From positions 15,714 through 79,713 of the forward strand of contig JAGZOP010000008.1 of assembly GCA_018383195.1 (NCBI GenBank): DNA of 64,000 nt. Reading direction: 5' to 3'. The position numbers and the translations under genes were made by a program. The notes beneath the pieces were generated by a model, which made no database searches, was not told the origin of the DNA, and saw only the letters and a program-made list of their open reading frames with translations. Source of the DNA: Clostridiaceae bacterium (GTDB lineage Bacteria; Bacillota; Clostridia; Oscillospirales; Butyricicoccaceae). Position 1 is the first letter of the stretch; each line of letters begins with the position of its first letter. Shown in pieces: positions 7,880-16,729 of the stretch.

Positions 7880-8785
7880 ATGAATAAGAAAAGACTGTTT
7901 GCGCTTCTGATGGCAGCGGCGCTTGCAACCACCATGACGGCATGCGGCTCCAAGGACGATGGCGCAAATGGAAGCGAAGGTTCCGCAGCGTACGGCGATG
8001 CAGGTCTCGGCGAGATCTCGGTTGTATCCCGTGAGGACGGCTCGGGTACGCGCGGCGCGTTTGTTGAGCTGACCGGTGTAGAGGTCAAGGATGCCGACGG
8101 CAACAAGACCGACATGACTACCGAGGACGCAATCATCACCAATAAGACCGATGTCATGCTGTCCACCGTAGCGAGCGATCCGGCTGCAATCGGATATGTT
8201 TCCCTCGGTTCTCTGAACGAGAATGTCAAGGCAGTAAAGATTGACGGCGCAGAGGCAACTTCGGAGAATGTGAAGAACGGCTCGTACAAGCTGTCCCGTC
8301 CGTTTAACATTGCGGTAAAGGGCGAGCCGACCGGCGTTGCAAAGGATTTCATGAACTTCATCCTGTCTGCTGACGGACAGGCAATCGTATCGGACGGCTA
8401 CATTGCCATCGATGACGGGGCGGCGGCTTTCGCAACCGACGGTTCTTCCGGCAAAATCGTGGTTGGCGGCTCCTCCTCTGTCGCCCCGCTGATGGAAAAG
8501 CTGATTGAGGCATACCAGAAGATCAATGCGGCAGCTGAAATCGAATTGCAGTCGCAGGACTCCACCTCCGGCATGACCGGTACGATTGACGGCACCTACG
8601 ACATCGGCATGGCATCCCGTGAACTGAAGGACGAGGAAGCAGCAGAGCTGACCGGCACACCGATCGCGCTGGACGGCATCGCAGTGATTGTAAACAATGA
8701 AAATGCAATCGAAGAGCTGAGCACTGAGCAAGTCATGAAGGTTTACACCGGAGAAGTGACCGACTGGTCTGAGCTGTCTAAGTAA
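7880..8785 (+). CDS. pstS: Phosphate ABC transporter substrate-binding lipoprotein, circularly permuted
   Basis: This is the phosphate-binding lipoprotein that feeds the PstCAB importer at the outer face of the membrane. The ATG at 7880 follows AAAAGGAG. The signal peptide ends at a lipobox with Cys22. The unusual point is domain order. Residues 45-177 (ISVVSRE, SGTRGAF at 55-61, AIGYVSLG, LSRPFN, GQAIV) correspond to the second half of an ordinary PstS. Residues 191-299 (GKIVVGGSSSVAPL, DIGMASRELKD, LDGIAVIVN, YTGEVTDWSEL) correspond to its first half. The protein ends exactly where the normal protein would continue into VVSRE-SGTR. Length (301 aa) is normal, so both lobes are complete but permuted. 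It is the only binding protein in the operon and is followed by all other pst genes, so it is probably functional. Confidence 0.93.
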   Translation: MNKKRLFALLMAAALATTMTACGSKDDGANGSEGSAAYGDAGLGEISVVSREDGSGTRGAFVELTGVEVKDADGNKTDMTTEDAIITNKTDVMLSTVASDPAAIGYVSLGSLNENVKAVKIDGAEATSENVKNGSYKLSRPFNIAVKGEPTGVAKDFMNFILSADGQAIVSDGYIAIDDGAAAFATDGSSGKIVVGGSSSVAPLMEKLIEAYQKINAAAEIELQSQDSTSGMTGTIDGTYDIGMASRELKDEEAAELTGTPIALDGIAVIVNNENAIEELSTEQVMKVYTGEVTDWSELSK

Positions 8786-8795
8786 AATAAATCCC

Positions 8796-8828
8796 GGCGG
8801 GACGGTGCAAATGGTGCGCCGTCCCGTC
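8796..8828 (+). other. Intercistronic hairpin between pstS and pstC
   Basis: A 10-bp GC-rich stem (8796-8805 with 8819-8828, one wobble) lies in the 69-bp pstS-pstC gap without a following T tract. Such structures often protect the upstream binding-protein mRNA or limit read-through, giving more PstS than PstC. That role is inference. Confidence 0.6.
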
Positions 8829-8854
8829 CGGACTGTCCGGAAAAGGGTTTATCT

Positions 8855-9709
8855 ATGAAAGAAAAAGTCATGCACGGGGTCTTTGCACTTGCTGCGCTGA
8901 CCTCAATTTTGGCAGTCGCACTGATCTGTATTTTCCTGTTTGCAAACGGTGTGCCGGCTATTTTGGAGGTCGGTCCTGCCGAGTTCCTTGGCGGCACAAC
9001 ATGGAAGCCGACGGCAAGCGTGCCGCAGTTCGGAATCTTCCCGATGATTGTGGGTTCAATCTATGTCACTGCGGGCGCGATTCTGGTCGGGGTGCCGATT
9101 GGTATCCTCACGGCGATATTTCTCGCATTTTACTGTCCCAAGCGCTTTTATAAGCCGCTCAAGTCGGCAACCGAACTGCTGGCGGGTATTCCGTCGGTCG
9201 TCTACGGCTTCTTCGGTCTGGTGCTGCTCGTGCCGTTTATCAGGGAAAACATCGGCGGCAAGGGACAGTCCATTCTCGCAGCATCCCTGCTGCTTGGACT
9301 GATGATCCTGCCGACCATCATCGGCGTATCCGAGTCCGCGCTGCGCGCTGTGCCGGGGTCTTTTTATGAGGGCGCAGTCGCCCTTGGTGCCACCCATGAG
9401 GAAGCGGTGTTCCGTACCGTACTTCCGGCGGCAAAATCGGGCGTCATGGCGGGTGTGATTCTCGGAATCGGCCGTGCCATCGGCGAGACCATGGCAGTCA
9501 TTATGGTTGTCGGCAATCAGGCGCGTCTGCCGGAGTCAGTCCTTGAGGGCGTGCGCACGCTGACCGGAAACATCGTCATGGAGATGGGGTACGCCGCAGG
9601 GCTGCACCGCGAGGTGCTGATTGCCACCGGCGTGGTGCTGTTCGTGTTCATTCTCATCATCAATCTTCTGTTCTCCATCCTGAAGCGGAGGGACAAGTAT
9701 GCAGGCTAA
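8855..9709 (+). CDS. pstC: Phosphate ABC transporter permease PstC
   Basis: One of the two membrane subunits of the high-affinity phosphate importer. It has 284 residues and about six membrane segments. The PstC hallmarks are visible: GSIYVT, a LLAGIPSVVYGF segment, and the coupling-helix region EGAVALGATHEEA followed by GRAIGETMA. The start ATG is preceded by only a weak GGAAAAGGG, in keeping with reduced translation relative to PstS. It overlaps pstA by 11 bp, so the two permeases are translationally coupled. Confidence 0.96.
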   Translation: MKEKVMHGVFALAALTSILAVALICIFLFANGVPAILEVGPAEFLGGTTWKPTASVPQFGIFPMIVGSIYVTAGAILVGVPIGILTAIFLAFYCPKRFYKPLKSATELLAGIPSVVYGFFGLVLLVPFIRENIGGKGQSILAASLLLGLMILPTIIGVSESALRAVPGSFYEGAVALGATHEEAVFRTVLPAAKSGVMAGVILGIGRAIGETMAVIMVVGNQARLPESVLEGVRTLTGNIVMEMGYAAGLHREVLIATGVVLFVFILIINLLFSILKRRDKYAG

Positions 9710-10583
9710 GAAAAAACTCCAACCGCTGCTGCAAAAAATAAAAGAGCTGAAGCTCTGGCTGAAAAAGCTCAAGCTTCTGTCGCGGCTGCTCAAAGCGCTG
9801 GTGTTTGCCGCAGCGGTCATCACATTTGCAGCGCTGATTTTCCTGATTGTCTATATTCTCGTCAATGGCGTGCCGTACCTCAAGCCCTCGCTGTTTGCGC
9901 TGGAATACAACTCGGATAATGTTTCCATGCTGCCGTCCATCTTAAACACCCTGATGATGACCGCGCTTGCGCTTGTCATCGCCGCGCCGCTCGGCATTTT
10001 CACAGCTATTTATCTGGTCGAGTATGCAGGACGCGGCAACAAACTGGTGGAGCTTGTCCGTCTGACTTCGGAGACGCTTTCCGGTATCCCGTCGATTGTA
10101 TATGGTCTGTTCGGTATGCTGTTTTTTGTGACACGCCTGCATTGGGACATGTCGCTGCTTGCCGGCGCACTGACGATTTCGATGATGATTTTACCGCTCG
10201 TTATCCGCACCACAGAAGAAGCGCTGATTGCCGTGCCGGATATGTACCGCGAAGCGTCCTATGGACTGGGTGCAGGGCGGTTGCGCACGGTATTCCGCAT
10301 TGTCCTGCCGAGCGCGATTCCCGGCATTCTCGCGGGCATCATTTTGGCAATCGGGCGCATTGTGGGTGAGACGGCAGCGCTGATGTATACTGCGGGCACA
10401 GTCGCAAAGACCGCAACCGGATTGTTTGATTCGACCCGCACACTGGCGGTACATATGTATCTGCTTTCGAGCGAGGGATTCCACACCAATGAAGCCTATG
10501 CGACCGCGGTTGTGCTGCTCATCATCGTGCTTGGCATCAACATTTTGAGCAATCTGGCTGCAAAACGCCTTACAAAAGGCTGA
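9699..10583 (+). CDS. pstA: Phosphate ABC transporter permease PstA
   Basis: The second membrane subunit of the Pst importer, 294 residues. After a Lys/Leu-rich amphipathic N terminus of about 35 residues it has six membrane segments. The pattern [16 protein letters not shown] and the coupling loop [16 protein letters not shown] with [10 protein letters not shown] parallel those in PstC. It starts inside the end of pstC, and a GAGGAAG ribosome site for pstB follows directly. It belongs to the same transcript as the rest of the pst-pho operon. Confidence 0.96.
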   Translation: MQAKKKLQPLLQKIKELKLWLKKLKLLSRLLKALVFAAAVITFAALIFLIVYILVNGVPYLKPSLFALEYNSDNVSMLPSILNTLMMTALALVIAAPLGIFTAIYLVEYAGRGNKLVELVRLTSETLSGIPSIVYGLFGMLFFVTRLHWDMSLLAGALTISMMILPLVIRTTEEALIAVPDMYREASYGLGAGRLRTVFRIVLPSAIPGILAGIILAIGRIVGETAALMYTAGTVAKTATGLFDSTRTLAVHMYLLSSEGFHTNEAYATAVVLLIIVLGINILSNLAAKRLTKG

Positions 10584-10594
10584 GGAGGAAGTTC

Positions 10595-11350
10595 ATGAAC
10601 GATAAGATTACCATTGAAGACGTGAATCTGCATTACGGCAGCTTTCATGCGCTCAAAGATATTACCCTGCATATTCCGGAACGTGAAATTACCGCTTTTA
10701 TCGGTCCCTCCGGCTGCGGCAAATCCACGCTCCTGAAGTCACTCAACCGGATGAACGATCTGGTCGAGGGATGTAAGATTACCGGACGGATTGCGCTCGG
10801 CGGCATGGATATTTATGCGAAGTCCACCGATGTCAACGATCTGCGCAAGCAGGTGGGCATGGTGTTTCAGAAGCCGAACCCGTTCCCGATGTCGATTTAC
10901 GACAATATTGCCTACGGACCGCGCACCCATGGCATCCGCAGCCGCGGCAAACTAGACGAGATTGTCGAGACCAGCCTGCGGCAGGCTGCCATCTGGGACG
11001 AGGTGAAAGACCGTCTGAATAAGAATGCGCTCGGTATGTCGGGGGGACAGCAGCAGCGCCTTTGCATTGCGCGCGCACTTGCGACCAAACCCGAAGTACT
11101 GCTCATGGACGAACCGACTTCGGCGCTCGACCCGATTTCGACTGCCAAGATTGAAGACCTTGTACTGGAACTGAAAAAAGAATATACTATTGTCATGGTC
11201 ACACACAACATGCAGCAGGCGACCCGTGTATCCGATAAAACTGCCTTCTTCCTTTTGGGAGAAGTCGTTGAAATGGATGATACCGATACGCTGTTTTCGG
11301 TACCGAAGGACAAACGCACCGAGGATTATATCACAGGAAGGTTTGGATAA
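10595..11350 (+). CDS. pstB: Phosphate ABC transporter ATPase PstB
   Basis: The ATPase that powers the PstCA channel, acting as a dimer at the cytoplasmic face. In 251 residues it shows Walker A GPSGCGKS (37-44), the PstB-specific region [14 protein letters not shown], signature [10 protein letters not shown], Walker [14 protein letters not shown] and the H-loop VTHN. The ATG follows GAGGAAG. Its stop codon overlaps the phoU start (TAATG), so expression of the two is coupled. Confidence 0.97.
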   Translation: MNDKITIEDVNLHYGSFHALKDITLHIPEREITAFIGPSGCGKSTLLKSLNRMNDLVEGCKITGRIALGGMDIYAKSTDVNDLRKQVGMVFQKPNPFPMSIYDNIAYGPRTHGIRSRGKLDEIVETSLRQAAIWDEVKDRLNKNALGMSGGQQQRLCIARALATKPEVLLMDEPTSALDPISTAKIEDLVLELKKEYTIVMVTHNMQQATRVSDKTAFFLLGEVVEMDDTDTLFSVPKDKRTEDYITGRFG

Positions 11351-12000
11351 TGAGAAACAGATTTGAAGCCCAGCTGCATGAGCTGAATAATGAGATCATT
11401 ACCATGGGCGCCATGGTTGAGTCGGCGATTGCCGCCGCTGCGCGTGCACTCGAAAACCGGGACGTCAGCCTTGCCGAACAGGTGGCAGGTTCAGACGATG
11501 CCATTGACCAGAAAGAGCGGGAAATTGAGCAGCTTTGCCTCAAGCTCCTGCTCCAGCAGCAGCCGGTGGCAAGCGACCTGCGCCTGATTTCCGCGGCAAT
11601 GAAGATGATCACCGATATTGAGCGCATCGGCGATCAGGCGGCGGATATTGCGGAACTGACCCTGTTTTTGTGTCAGGAGGAAGGCATCCTCAGCGCCGGA
11701 AAACTCAAAGAAATGGCGCGCGCGACCATCTACATGGTCAGCGGTGCAATCGATGCCTTTGTACGCCGCGATCTGCATATGGCACGTGAAATCATTGACT
11801 ACGATGATGTGGTAGACGAACAGTTTAATGATATCAAGGCGAGTCTGGTCGCTGCCATTAAGGAAGACCGCGATCTCGGTGAGACTGCGATTGATGAAAT
11901 TATGATTGCAAAGTATTTTGAACGAATTGGCGATCATGCGGTAAATATTGCCGAATGGGTCGACTTTTCGATGACCGGCCGCCTGCTCAGCGGCGGCTGA
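11350..12000 (+). CDS. phoU: Phosphate-specific transport system accessory protein PhoU
   Basis: PhoU is a cytoplasmic helical protein that restrains Pho signalling and Pst uptake when phosphate is plentiful. The 216 residues make two repeats of a three-helix bundle. Each has the family's metal-binding motif: ADIAEL after RIGDQA, and the second copy RIGDHAVNIAEW near the C terminus. The start ATG overlaps the pstB stop. It sits between the transporter and its two-component system, the position expected for a protein linking the two. Confidence 0.95.
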   Translation: MRNRFEAQLHELNNEIITMGAMVESAIAAAARALENRDVSLAEQVAGSDDAIDQKEREIEQLCLKLLLQQQPVASDLRLISAAMKMITDIERIGDQAADIAELTLFLCQEEGILSAGKLKEMARATIYMVSGAIDAFVRRDLHMAREIIDYDDVVDEQFNDIKASLVAAIKEDRDLGETAIDEIMIAKYFERIGDHAVNIAEWVDFSMTGRLLSGG

Positions 12001-12023
12001 ATTTGGTGAAAAGAGGAACATCC

Positions 12024-12707
12024 ATGCAGACCATTTTTTGCGTAGAAGATGACAGTAATATTCGGGAACTTGTGGTGTATGCGCTGCACGCGAGCGGGTA
12101 CGAAGCCGAGGGATTTGATTCATCGGCAGCGCTGTACACGCGTCTGGAGCGCGGATTGCCTGACCTGCTGCTGCTCGACGTGATGCTGCCGGGAGAGGAC
12201 GGGGTGGCAACGCTCCGGAACCTGCGTCAAAATCCGCACACCACCGATCTGCCTGTCATCCTGCTGACGGCAAAAAATGCCGAATATGATAAGGTCATGG
12301 GGCTGGACAGCGGTGCAGATGATTATGTCACCAAACCGTTTGGTGTGATGGAGCTGATTTCACGCATCAAAGCTGTATTGCGCCGTACAGGAACATCCAA
12401 TTCCGGAGCACAGCTGACAATGGGCGCGATTTCGATGGATGTCAGCCGCCGCGTTGTGACGGTGGGTGGAGCATCGGTTACACTGACGTTCAAAGAATTT
12501 GAACTGCTGCACTATCTGCTGCAAAATCCGGGACTGGTGCTGTCGCGGGAGAAGATTATGGCAGCGGTTTGGGGATTTGACTTTGAGGGCGAAAGCCGGA
12601 CGGTTGATATGCACATTAAAACGCTGCGGCGCAAACTGGGTGATGCTGGCAGCCTAATTGTCACCGTGCGCGGTGTGGGGTATAAACTCAGTGAAGAGCC
12701 CGCTTAG
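12024..12707 (+). CDS. Phosphate regulon response regulator (PhoP/PhoB, OmpR class)
   Basis: A 227-residue OmpR-type response regulator. The receiver domain has the acidic pair ED (8-9), the phosphorylation site Asp52 in LLDVMLPG, and Lys in TKPFG. The C-terminal winged helix carries FKEFELLHYLL and RTVDMHIKTLRRKL. The frame extends 23 codons upstream into phoU, but the ATG at 12024 has AAGAGGAAC before it and begins with the usual receiver strand. Position between phoU and a PhoR-type kinase and the Pho-box-like repeats before pstS indicate that it controls this operon. Whether to name it phoP or phoB is a matter of convention. Confidence 0.94.
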   Translation: MQTIFCVEDDSNIRELVVYALHASGYEAEGFDSSAALYTRLERGLPDLLLLDVMLPGEDGVATLRNLRQNPHTTDLPVILLTAKNAEYDKVMGLDSGADDYVTKPFGVMELISRIKAVLRRTGTSNSGAQLTMGAISMDVSRRVVTVGGASVTLTFKEFELLHYLLQNPGLVLSREKIMAAVWGFDFEGESRTVDMHIKTLRRKLGDAGSLIVTVRGVGYKLSEEPA

Positions 12708-12719
12708 TGGGAGGAATCT

Positions 12720-14417
12720 ATGAAACGCAAAATAAATCTGTGGACGAGCGTGCTGGCGCTCGTCACCTGTCTGGTTACCTTCTGTGCGACGCTGGCAGTC
12801 AGCTATCAGACTGCTTTTCACCGGATGGAGACCGAGACTTCGCGGCAGGCAGCGCTCGTTGCCGCCGGACTGGAGGAAATCAAAAGCCTTTCGCAGGAAA
12901 TGCGAATGGAATATCTGGTTGCAGTTGGAAAAAGCGACCGTTCGCGTGTCACGCTGATCGACCCGGACGGCACGGTGATTTTTGATTCCAATACCGATCC
13001 GGATCAGATGGAAAACCATCTGGAACGACCTGAGGTACAGGAGGCAATGCAGGGCGGTCAAGGCGCGGCAGCGCGCACCTCATCTACGCTTGGTCATCAG
13101 ACCTATTACACAGCGATTCAGCTTTCGACCGGAGAGATCCTGCGCCTGTCCAACACAACTGATATTGTGATGGACGATTTACAGCGAGCCATCCCGCCGC
13201 TGCTGCTGATTATTTTACTGGTCTGCGGACTGTCGATGTGGCTTGCGCATCAGCTGACCGTGCGTCTGGTTGCGCCGATCAATACGCTGAACCTCGAAAA
13301 GCCGCTTGAAAACAATATCTATGAAGAGTTCTCTCCGTTGCTCAGCAAAATTCATGCGCAAAACCTTCAGATTCAGCAGCAGATTGAGATTCTGCGCCGC
13401 CGTCAGGTGGAGTTTGAAGCAATTACAAGCAATATGTCGGAAGGTCTGATTGTACTCGACGACGAACTGCGCATCCTGTCAGCAAACAGCGCAGCGGTTC
13501 GCCTGATGGGAGCGGAAACGCGTGATTGGAGCGGGGAAAACCTGATTGTATTTAGCCGGGATACTACGCTCAGCCAGAAAGCGCGTGCGGCGGTACGCGG
13601 CGGGAAAGAGTCGCTTGCGTGCGAAAACAAAGAAGGAGCCCATCTGCACCTTTCGCTCAGTCCGGTGGATGTGGAAGGGGCGCCGCGCGGATGCGTGCTG
13701 CTGATTGTGGATGTTTCCGAGCGGTATGCCGCCGAGCGCAGCCGCCGGGAATTCACCGCGAATGTTTCACATGAGCTGAAAACCCCGCTGACTTCCATTT
13801 CGGGATATGCGGAGATGGTATCGCTTGGCTTGGCAAAGCCGGATGATGTGCGCGGATTCGCACAGAAGATTCACGATGAAGCGGGGCGGCTGATTGCATT
13901 GGTGGACGATATCATGAAGCTGTCGCATTTGGACGAAAGTACGCCGGCTTCGCTGCCATTTGAGCCGGTTGAGCTGTATGCACTTGCATACGAAACGACA
14001 GAGCGCCTTCGCCGGACTGCGGAGGAGCAGAATGTGGAAATCACGTTGGAAGGCGCACCGGTCACTGTGCGCGGTGTCCGGAGGATGCTGGGAGAAGCGG
14101 TTTTTAACCTGTGCGACAATGCGATTAAATACAATCGCGCGGGCGGCAGGGTGACCGTCTCGGTCGGCATGTCTCACGGATGCGCCTGCATCAAGGTTGC
14201 GGACAGCGGTGCGGGCATTGCATCCGAAGACCAGCCGCACATCTTTGAACGATTCTATCGCGCGGACAAGAGCCATTCCAAAACAGTTGGTGGAACCGGG
14301 CTTGGGCTTGCCATTGTCAAGCACGTTTGTGAGATCCATGGCGCGTCTGTGCGCGTGGAGTCGGTGCTCGGACAGGGAAGCACCTTTATTGTAACTTTTA
14401 AGCCGACAGATAAGTAA
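12720..14417 (+). CDS. phoR: Phosphate sensor histidine kinase PhoR
   Basis: A membrane sensor kinase that is the likely partner of the regulator 12 bp upstream. The 565 residues contain a membrane segment at 8-28, an extracytoplasmic sensor domain, a second membrane segment at about 159-178, a linker, and a PAS domain at about 232-335. The H-box NVSHELKTPL follows with the phospho-acceptor His351, then the N-box around Asn463 and the ATP-binding G-boxes DSGAGI (495-500) and GGTGLGL (524-530). PAS plus extracytoplasmic domain is the PhoR layout. A strong terminator follows, closing the eight-gene operon. Confidence 0.95.
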   Translation: MKRKINLWTSVLALVTCLVTFCATLAVSYQTAFHRMETETSRQAALVAAGLEEIKSLSQEMRMEYLVAVGKSDRSRVTLIDPDGTVIFDSNTDPDQMENHLERPEVQEAMQGGQGAAARTSSTLGHQTYYTAIQLSTGEILRLSNTTDIVMDDLQRAIPPLLLIILLVCGLSMWLAHQLTVRLVAPINTLNLEKPLENNIYEEFSPLLSKIHAQNLQIQQQIEILRRRQVEFEAITSNMSEGLIVLDDELRILSANSAAVRLMGAETRDWSGENLIVFSRDTTLSQKARAAVRGGKESLACENKEGAHLHLSLSPVDVEGAPRGCVLLIVDVSERYAAERSRREFTANVSHELKTPLTSISGYAEMVSLGLAKPDDVRGFAQKIHDEAGRLIALVDDIMKLSHLDESTPASLPFEPVELYALAYETTERLRRTAEEQNVEITLEGAPVTVRGVRRMLGEAVFNLCDNAIKYNRAGGRVTVSVGMSHGCACIKVADSGAGIASEDQPHIFERFYRADKSHSKTVGGTGLGLAIVKHVCEIHGASVRVESVLGQGSTFIVTFKPTDK

Positions 14418-14420
14418 GAA

Positions 14421-14455
14421 AAAGAGCCGTTTTCGTGAGAAAACGGCTCTTTTTT
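14421..14455. terminator. Bidirectional terminator between phoR and citrate synthase
   Basis: A perfect 14-bp stem (arms 14421-14434 and 14439-14452) with a GTGA loop, A-rich on the left and T-rich on the right. It also touches the stop codon of the convergent citrate synthase gene. Confidence 0.9.
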
Positions 14456-15812
14456 AGCGTCCATCCAAGGGAACATAAGTATGGCGGCTGGGAACTGCAA
14501 CATAGGCAGGACGGATGATTTTATCGACATTGATCAGTTCTTCCAGACGATGTGCGCTCCAACCGACAATGCGTGCGGTTGCAAAAATTGGGGTATACAG
14601 TTCAAGCGGAAGCCCCAGCATGGAATATAACAGACCGGAATAGAAGTCAACATTCGCGCTGACGCCTTTGTAAATACGGCGCTCCTCGGTGATGACTTTG
14701 GCTGCAAGCCGTTCCACCATGGTATAAAGCGCGAAATCGGCATCGCGATGCTTTTCGTGCGCAAGGTCGCTGACAAATCCTTTGAACAGCGCCGCGCGCG
14801 GGTCGGAAAGCGAATAGACGGCATGCCCCATCCCGTAGATTAAGCCTTTGCGGTCGAAGGCTTCTTTGTGCAGCAGACGGCGCAGATAAGCCTCGACTTC
14901 CTGTTCGTCGGTTGTATCTGCAACATTCTGCTTGAGGTCCTGAAACATTTGCACGACCTTGATATTCGCGCCGCCATGCTTGGGACCCTTGAGACTGCCG
15001 AGCGCCGCAGCCATCGCAGAATAGGTATCCGTTCCGGAAGAAGTCACCACATGGGTGGTAAAGGATGAATTGTTGCCGCCGCCGTGCTCCATATGCAGGA
15101 CAAGCGCCAGATCAAGTACACGCTCTTCGAGCGGGGTATAGCGCATATCCGGGCGTAGGATGCGCAGAATGTTGCCCGCAGTGGACAGATTGGCAGAGGG
15201 ATAATGGATATACATGCTGCCGCCGCATTCATAATGGTTATAGGCGTGATAAGAATATACAGCAAGCATCGGGAACACCGCAATGAGCATGAGGCATTGA
15301 CGCAGCACATTGGGCAGGCTGATGTCATCACAGCGTTCATCGTATGAAGCGAGGGTCAGCACGCTGCGCGAAAGGGTGTTCATCAAATCATGCGTACTCG
15401 CCTTCATGACAACATCGCGCACAAAGTTTGTCGGCAGGGTGCGGCTGGTTGCGAGCAGCTTTTCAAAGTAGGCAAGCGCATCGCGGTCGGGCAGTTCGCC
15501 AAAGAGCAGCAGGAAAGCGGTTTCTTCAAACCCCATGCGCCCTTCGCGGCTGAACCCGCGGACAAGGTCATTGACATTATAGCCGCGATAGTACAGCTCT
15601 CCGGGGCAGGATTCTTCCTGACCGTCTACAACCTTGCGGGAAATAATCTCGGAAATATTGGTCAGACCGGCGAGGACGCCGTGCCCGTTTACATCGCGCA
15701 AACCGCGTTTGACATCGTACTGCTGATACAGCGCGGTATCGATGGTGCTGTTGTGCCGGCAAAGCTCTGCCAATTCCTCGACAGCCGGCGTTACAGTAAG
15801 CATGCTGTTCAT
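14454..15812 (-). CDS. Citrate synthase
   Basis: Condenses oxaloacetate and acetyl-CoA to citrate. At 452 residues it is close to the usual length, with a slightly extended N terminus. The active-site regions are visible: a His in the segment GPKHGGAN, the second catalytic His in GMGHAVYS, and the Asp in SANVDFYSG. The ATG at 15812 is preceded by AAGGAGGG with 6-bp spacing; a second Met three codons later is less well placed. No aconitase or isocitrate dehydrogenase is adjacent. In anaerobes this enzyme usually makes 2-oxoglutarate for glutamate synthesis. A 2-methylcitrate synthase role cannot be excluded from sequence alone. Confidence 0.93.
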   Translation of the reverse strand: MNSMLTVTPAVEELAELCRHNSTIDTALYQQYDVKRGLRDVNGHGVLAGLTNISEIISRKVVDGQEESCPGELYYRGYNVNDLVRGFSREGRMGFEETAFLLLFGELPDRDALAYFEKLLATSRTLPTNFVRDVVMKASTHDLMNTLSRSVLTLASYDERCDDISLPNVLRQCLMLIAVFPMLAVYSYHAYNHYECGGSMYIHYPSANLSTAGNILRILRPDMRYTPLEERVLDLALVLHMEHGGGNNSSFTTHVVTSSGTDTYSAMAAALGSLKGPKHGGANIKVVQMFQDLKQNVADTTDEQEVEAYLRRLLHKEAFDRKGLIYGMGHAVYSLSDPRAALFKGFVSDLAHEKHRDADFALYTMVERLAAKVITEERRIYKGVSANVDFYSGLLYSMLGLPLELYTPIFATARIVGWSAHRLEELINVDKIIRPAYVAVPSRHTYVPLDGR

Positions 15813-15935
15813 GGGATTCCCTCCTTGAAGATAATATCTGTTTTTATTGTAACAGGGTTATGGGGGAGTTTTTATGTCCGAGCTGTGGAAAAAGATTGAA
15901 CAGTTTGTAAACTTTTGACGGAATAGCGTGCGGAT

Positions 15936-15967
15936 GAAAAAGCGCGCTCCCGGATGAGGAGCGCGCT
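15936..15967 (-). terminator. Terminator of the DUF4230 gene
   Basis: A perfect 10-bp stem (arms 15941-15950 and 15958-15967, AGCGCGCTCC) followed on the minus strand by T5. Confidence 0.85.
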
Positions 15968-15974
15968 GCGGCGG

Positions 15975-16694
15975 TTACTTGATGGAGATTTCGTATTTGT
16001 CAGAGCCGCCGGTCATGGTTTCGATCAGCGCTTTGGCAGCAGCCTTCGCCTTGTCGGAGGCATCGAAGAGCAGACCGTCAGCCGTTGCCTTGGCTTCGAC
16101 AACCTGCTTCTGGTTGTCCTTGAAGCCGGCAAAATCGCTCAGCTCAATGGCTTCAAACTTGCCTTCCTTCAGAACAGAAACGCTGTCCTGTGCGATTTCC
16201 TGCCCGCTGATTGCAGCCTCCGGCAGGGTCACGGTGATAGATTTGCCCTTGACCTCTACTTTGGCTTTGGAGACATCGACCTCTGCTGTGACAGAGCCGC
16301 TGTAAGACAGGGTGAAGCTGGAATAGTCGGAAGCATCCCAGCCATAGAAATCATCGATGTTTTCAAATCGCTCGACGTTGGTAAAATGATAGGAAGTGGC
16401 CGACAGGGCGGTCAGCGATTTCAGCTGTGCCGTGATGGTTTCATCGGAAATCTTCGCGCCGCGGCTGCCGCGCCACGCCGAACCCATCGAGAAAATGACA
16501 AAGAAAATGCCGAGTGCGACCGCCAAAACGATCAGGCGGCGCTGCAGCAAGCGGACACGCTTGCTTTTTTTCTTTTTGCGGGGGCGGCGCTCAGGGGATG
16601 GGGTCTGCGATGCCGCTTCGGACGCTGCGGCAAAAGAGGAAAGCTCCTCCTGTTCAGGCTGCTGTGTGATTTTTGTATCTTCCATGGTTTGCAC
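15975..16694 (-). CDS. DUF4230 domain membrane-anchored protein
   Basis: A 239-residue protein resembling the DUF4230 family, function unknown. The first 50 residues are charged and disordered, with a Lys/Arg-rich stretch (RRPRKKKKSKR) next to a single membrane segment at about residues 54-72. The rest would be outside the cell. A GTG start was preferred because AAAGGA lies 5 bp ahead of it, while the in-frame ATG three codons later is 14 bp from it. It lies 35 bp downstream of pyrC on the same strand and is closed by a terminator, so it may share a transcript with pyrC, though no functional link is evident. Confidence 0.75.
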   Translation of the reverse strand: MQTMEDTKITQQPEQEELSSFAAASEAASQTPSPERRPRKKKKSKRVRLLQRRLIVLAVALGIFFVIFSMGSAWRGSRGAKISDETITAQLKSLTALSATSYHFTNVERFENIDDFYGWDASDYSSFTLSYSGSVTAEVDVSKAKVEVKGKSITVTLPEAAISGQEIAQDSVSVLKEGKFEAIELSDFAGFKDNQKQVVEAKATADGLLFDASDKAKAAAKALIETMTGGSDKYEISIK

Positions 16695-16729
16695 CGTAAT
16701 CCTTTCTCTGTGATTTCTTATGCTGCGGT

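Noticed and set aside
7880..8785. PstS order as an assembly error
   Set aside because: The gene is one uninterrupted frame with a normal signal peptide, ribosome site and downstream partners, and the breakpoints match the natural inter-domain joint, so a chance misassembly is unlikely.
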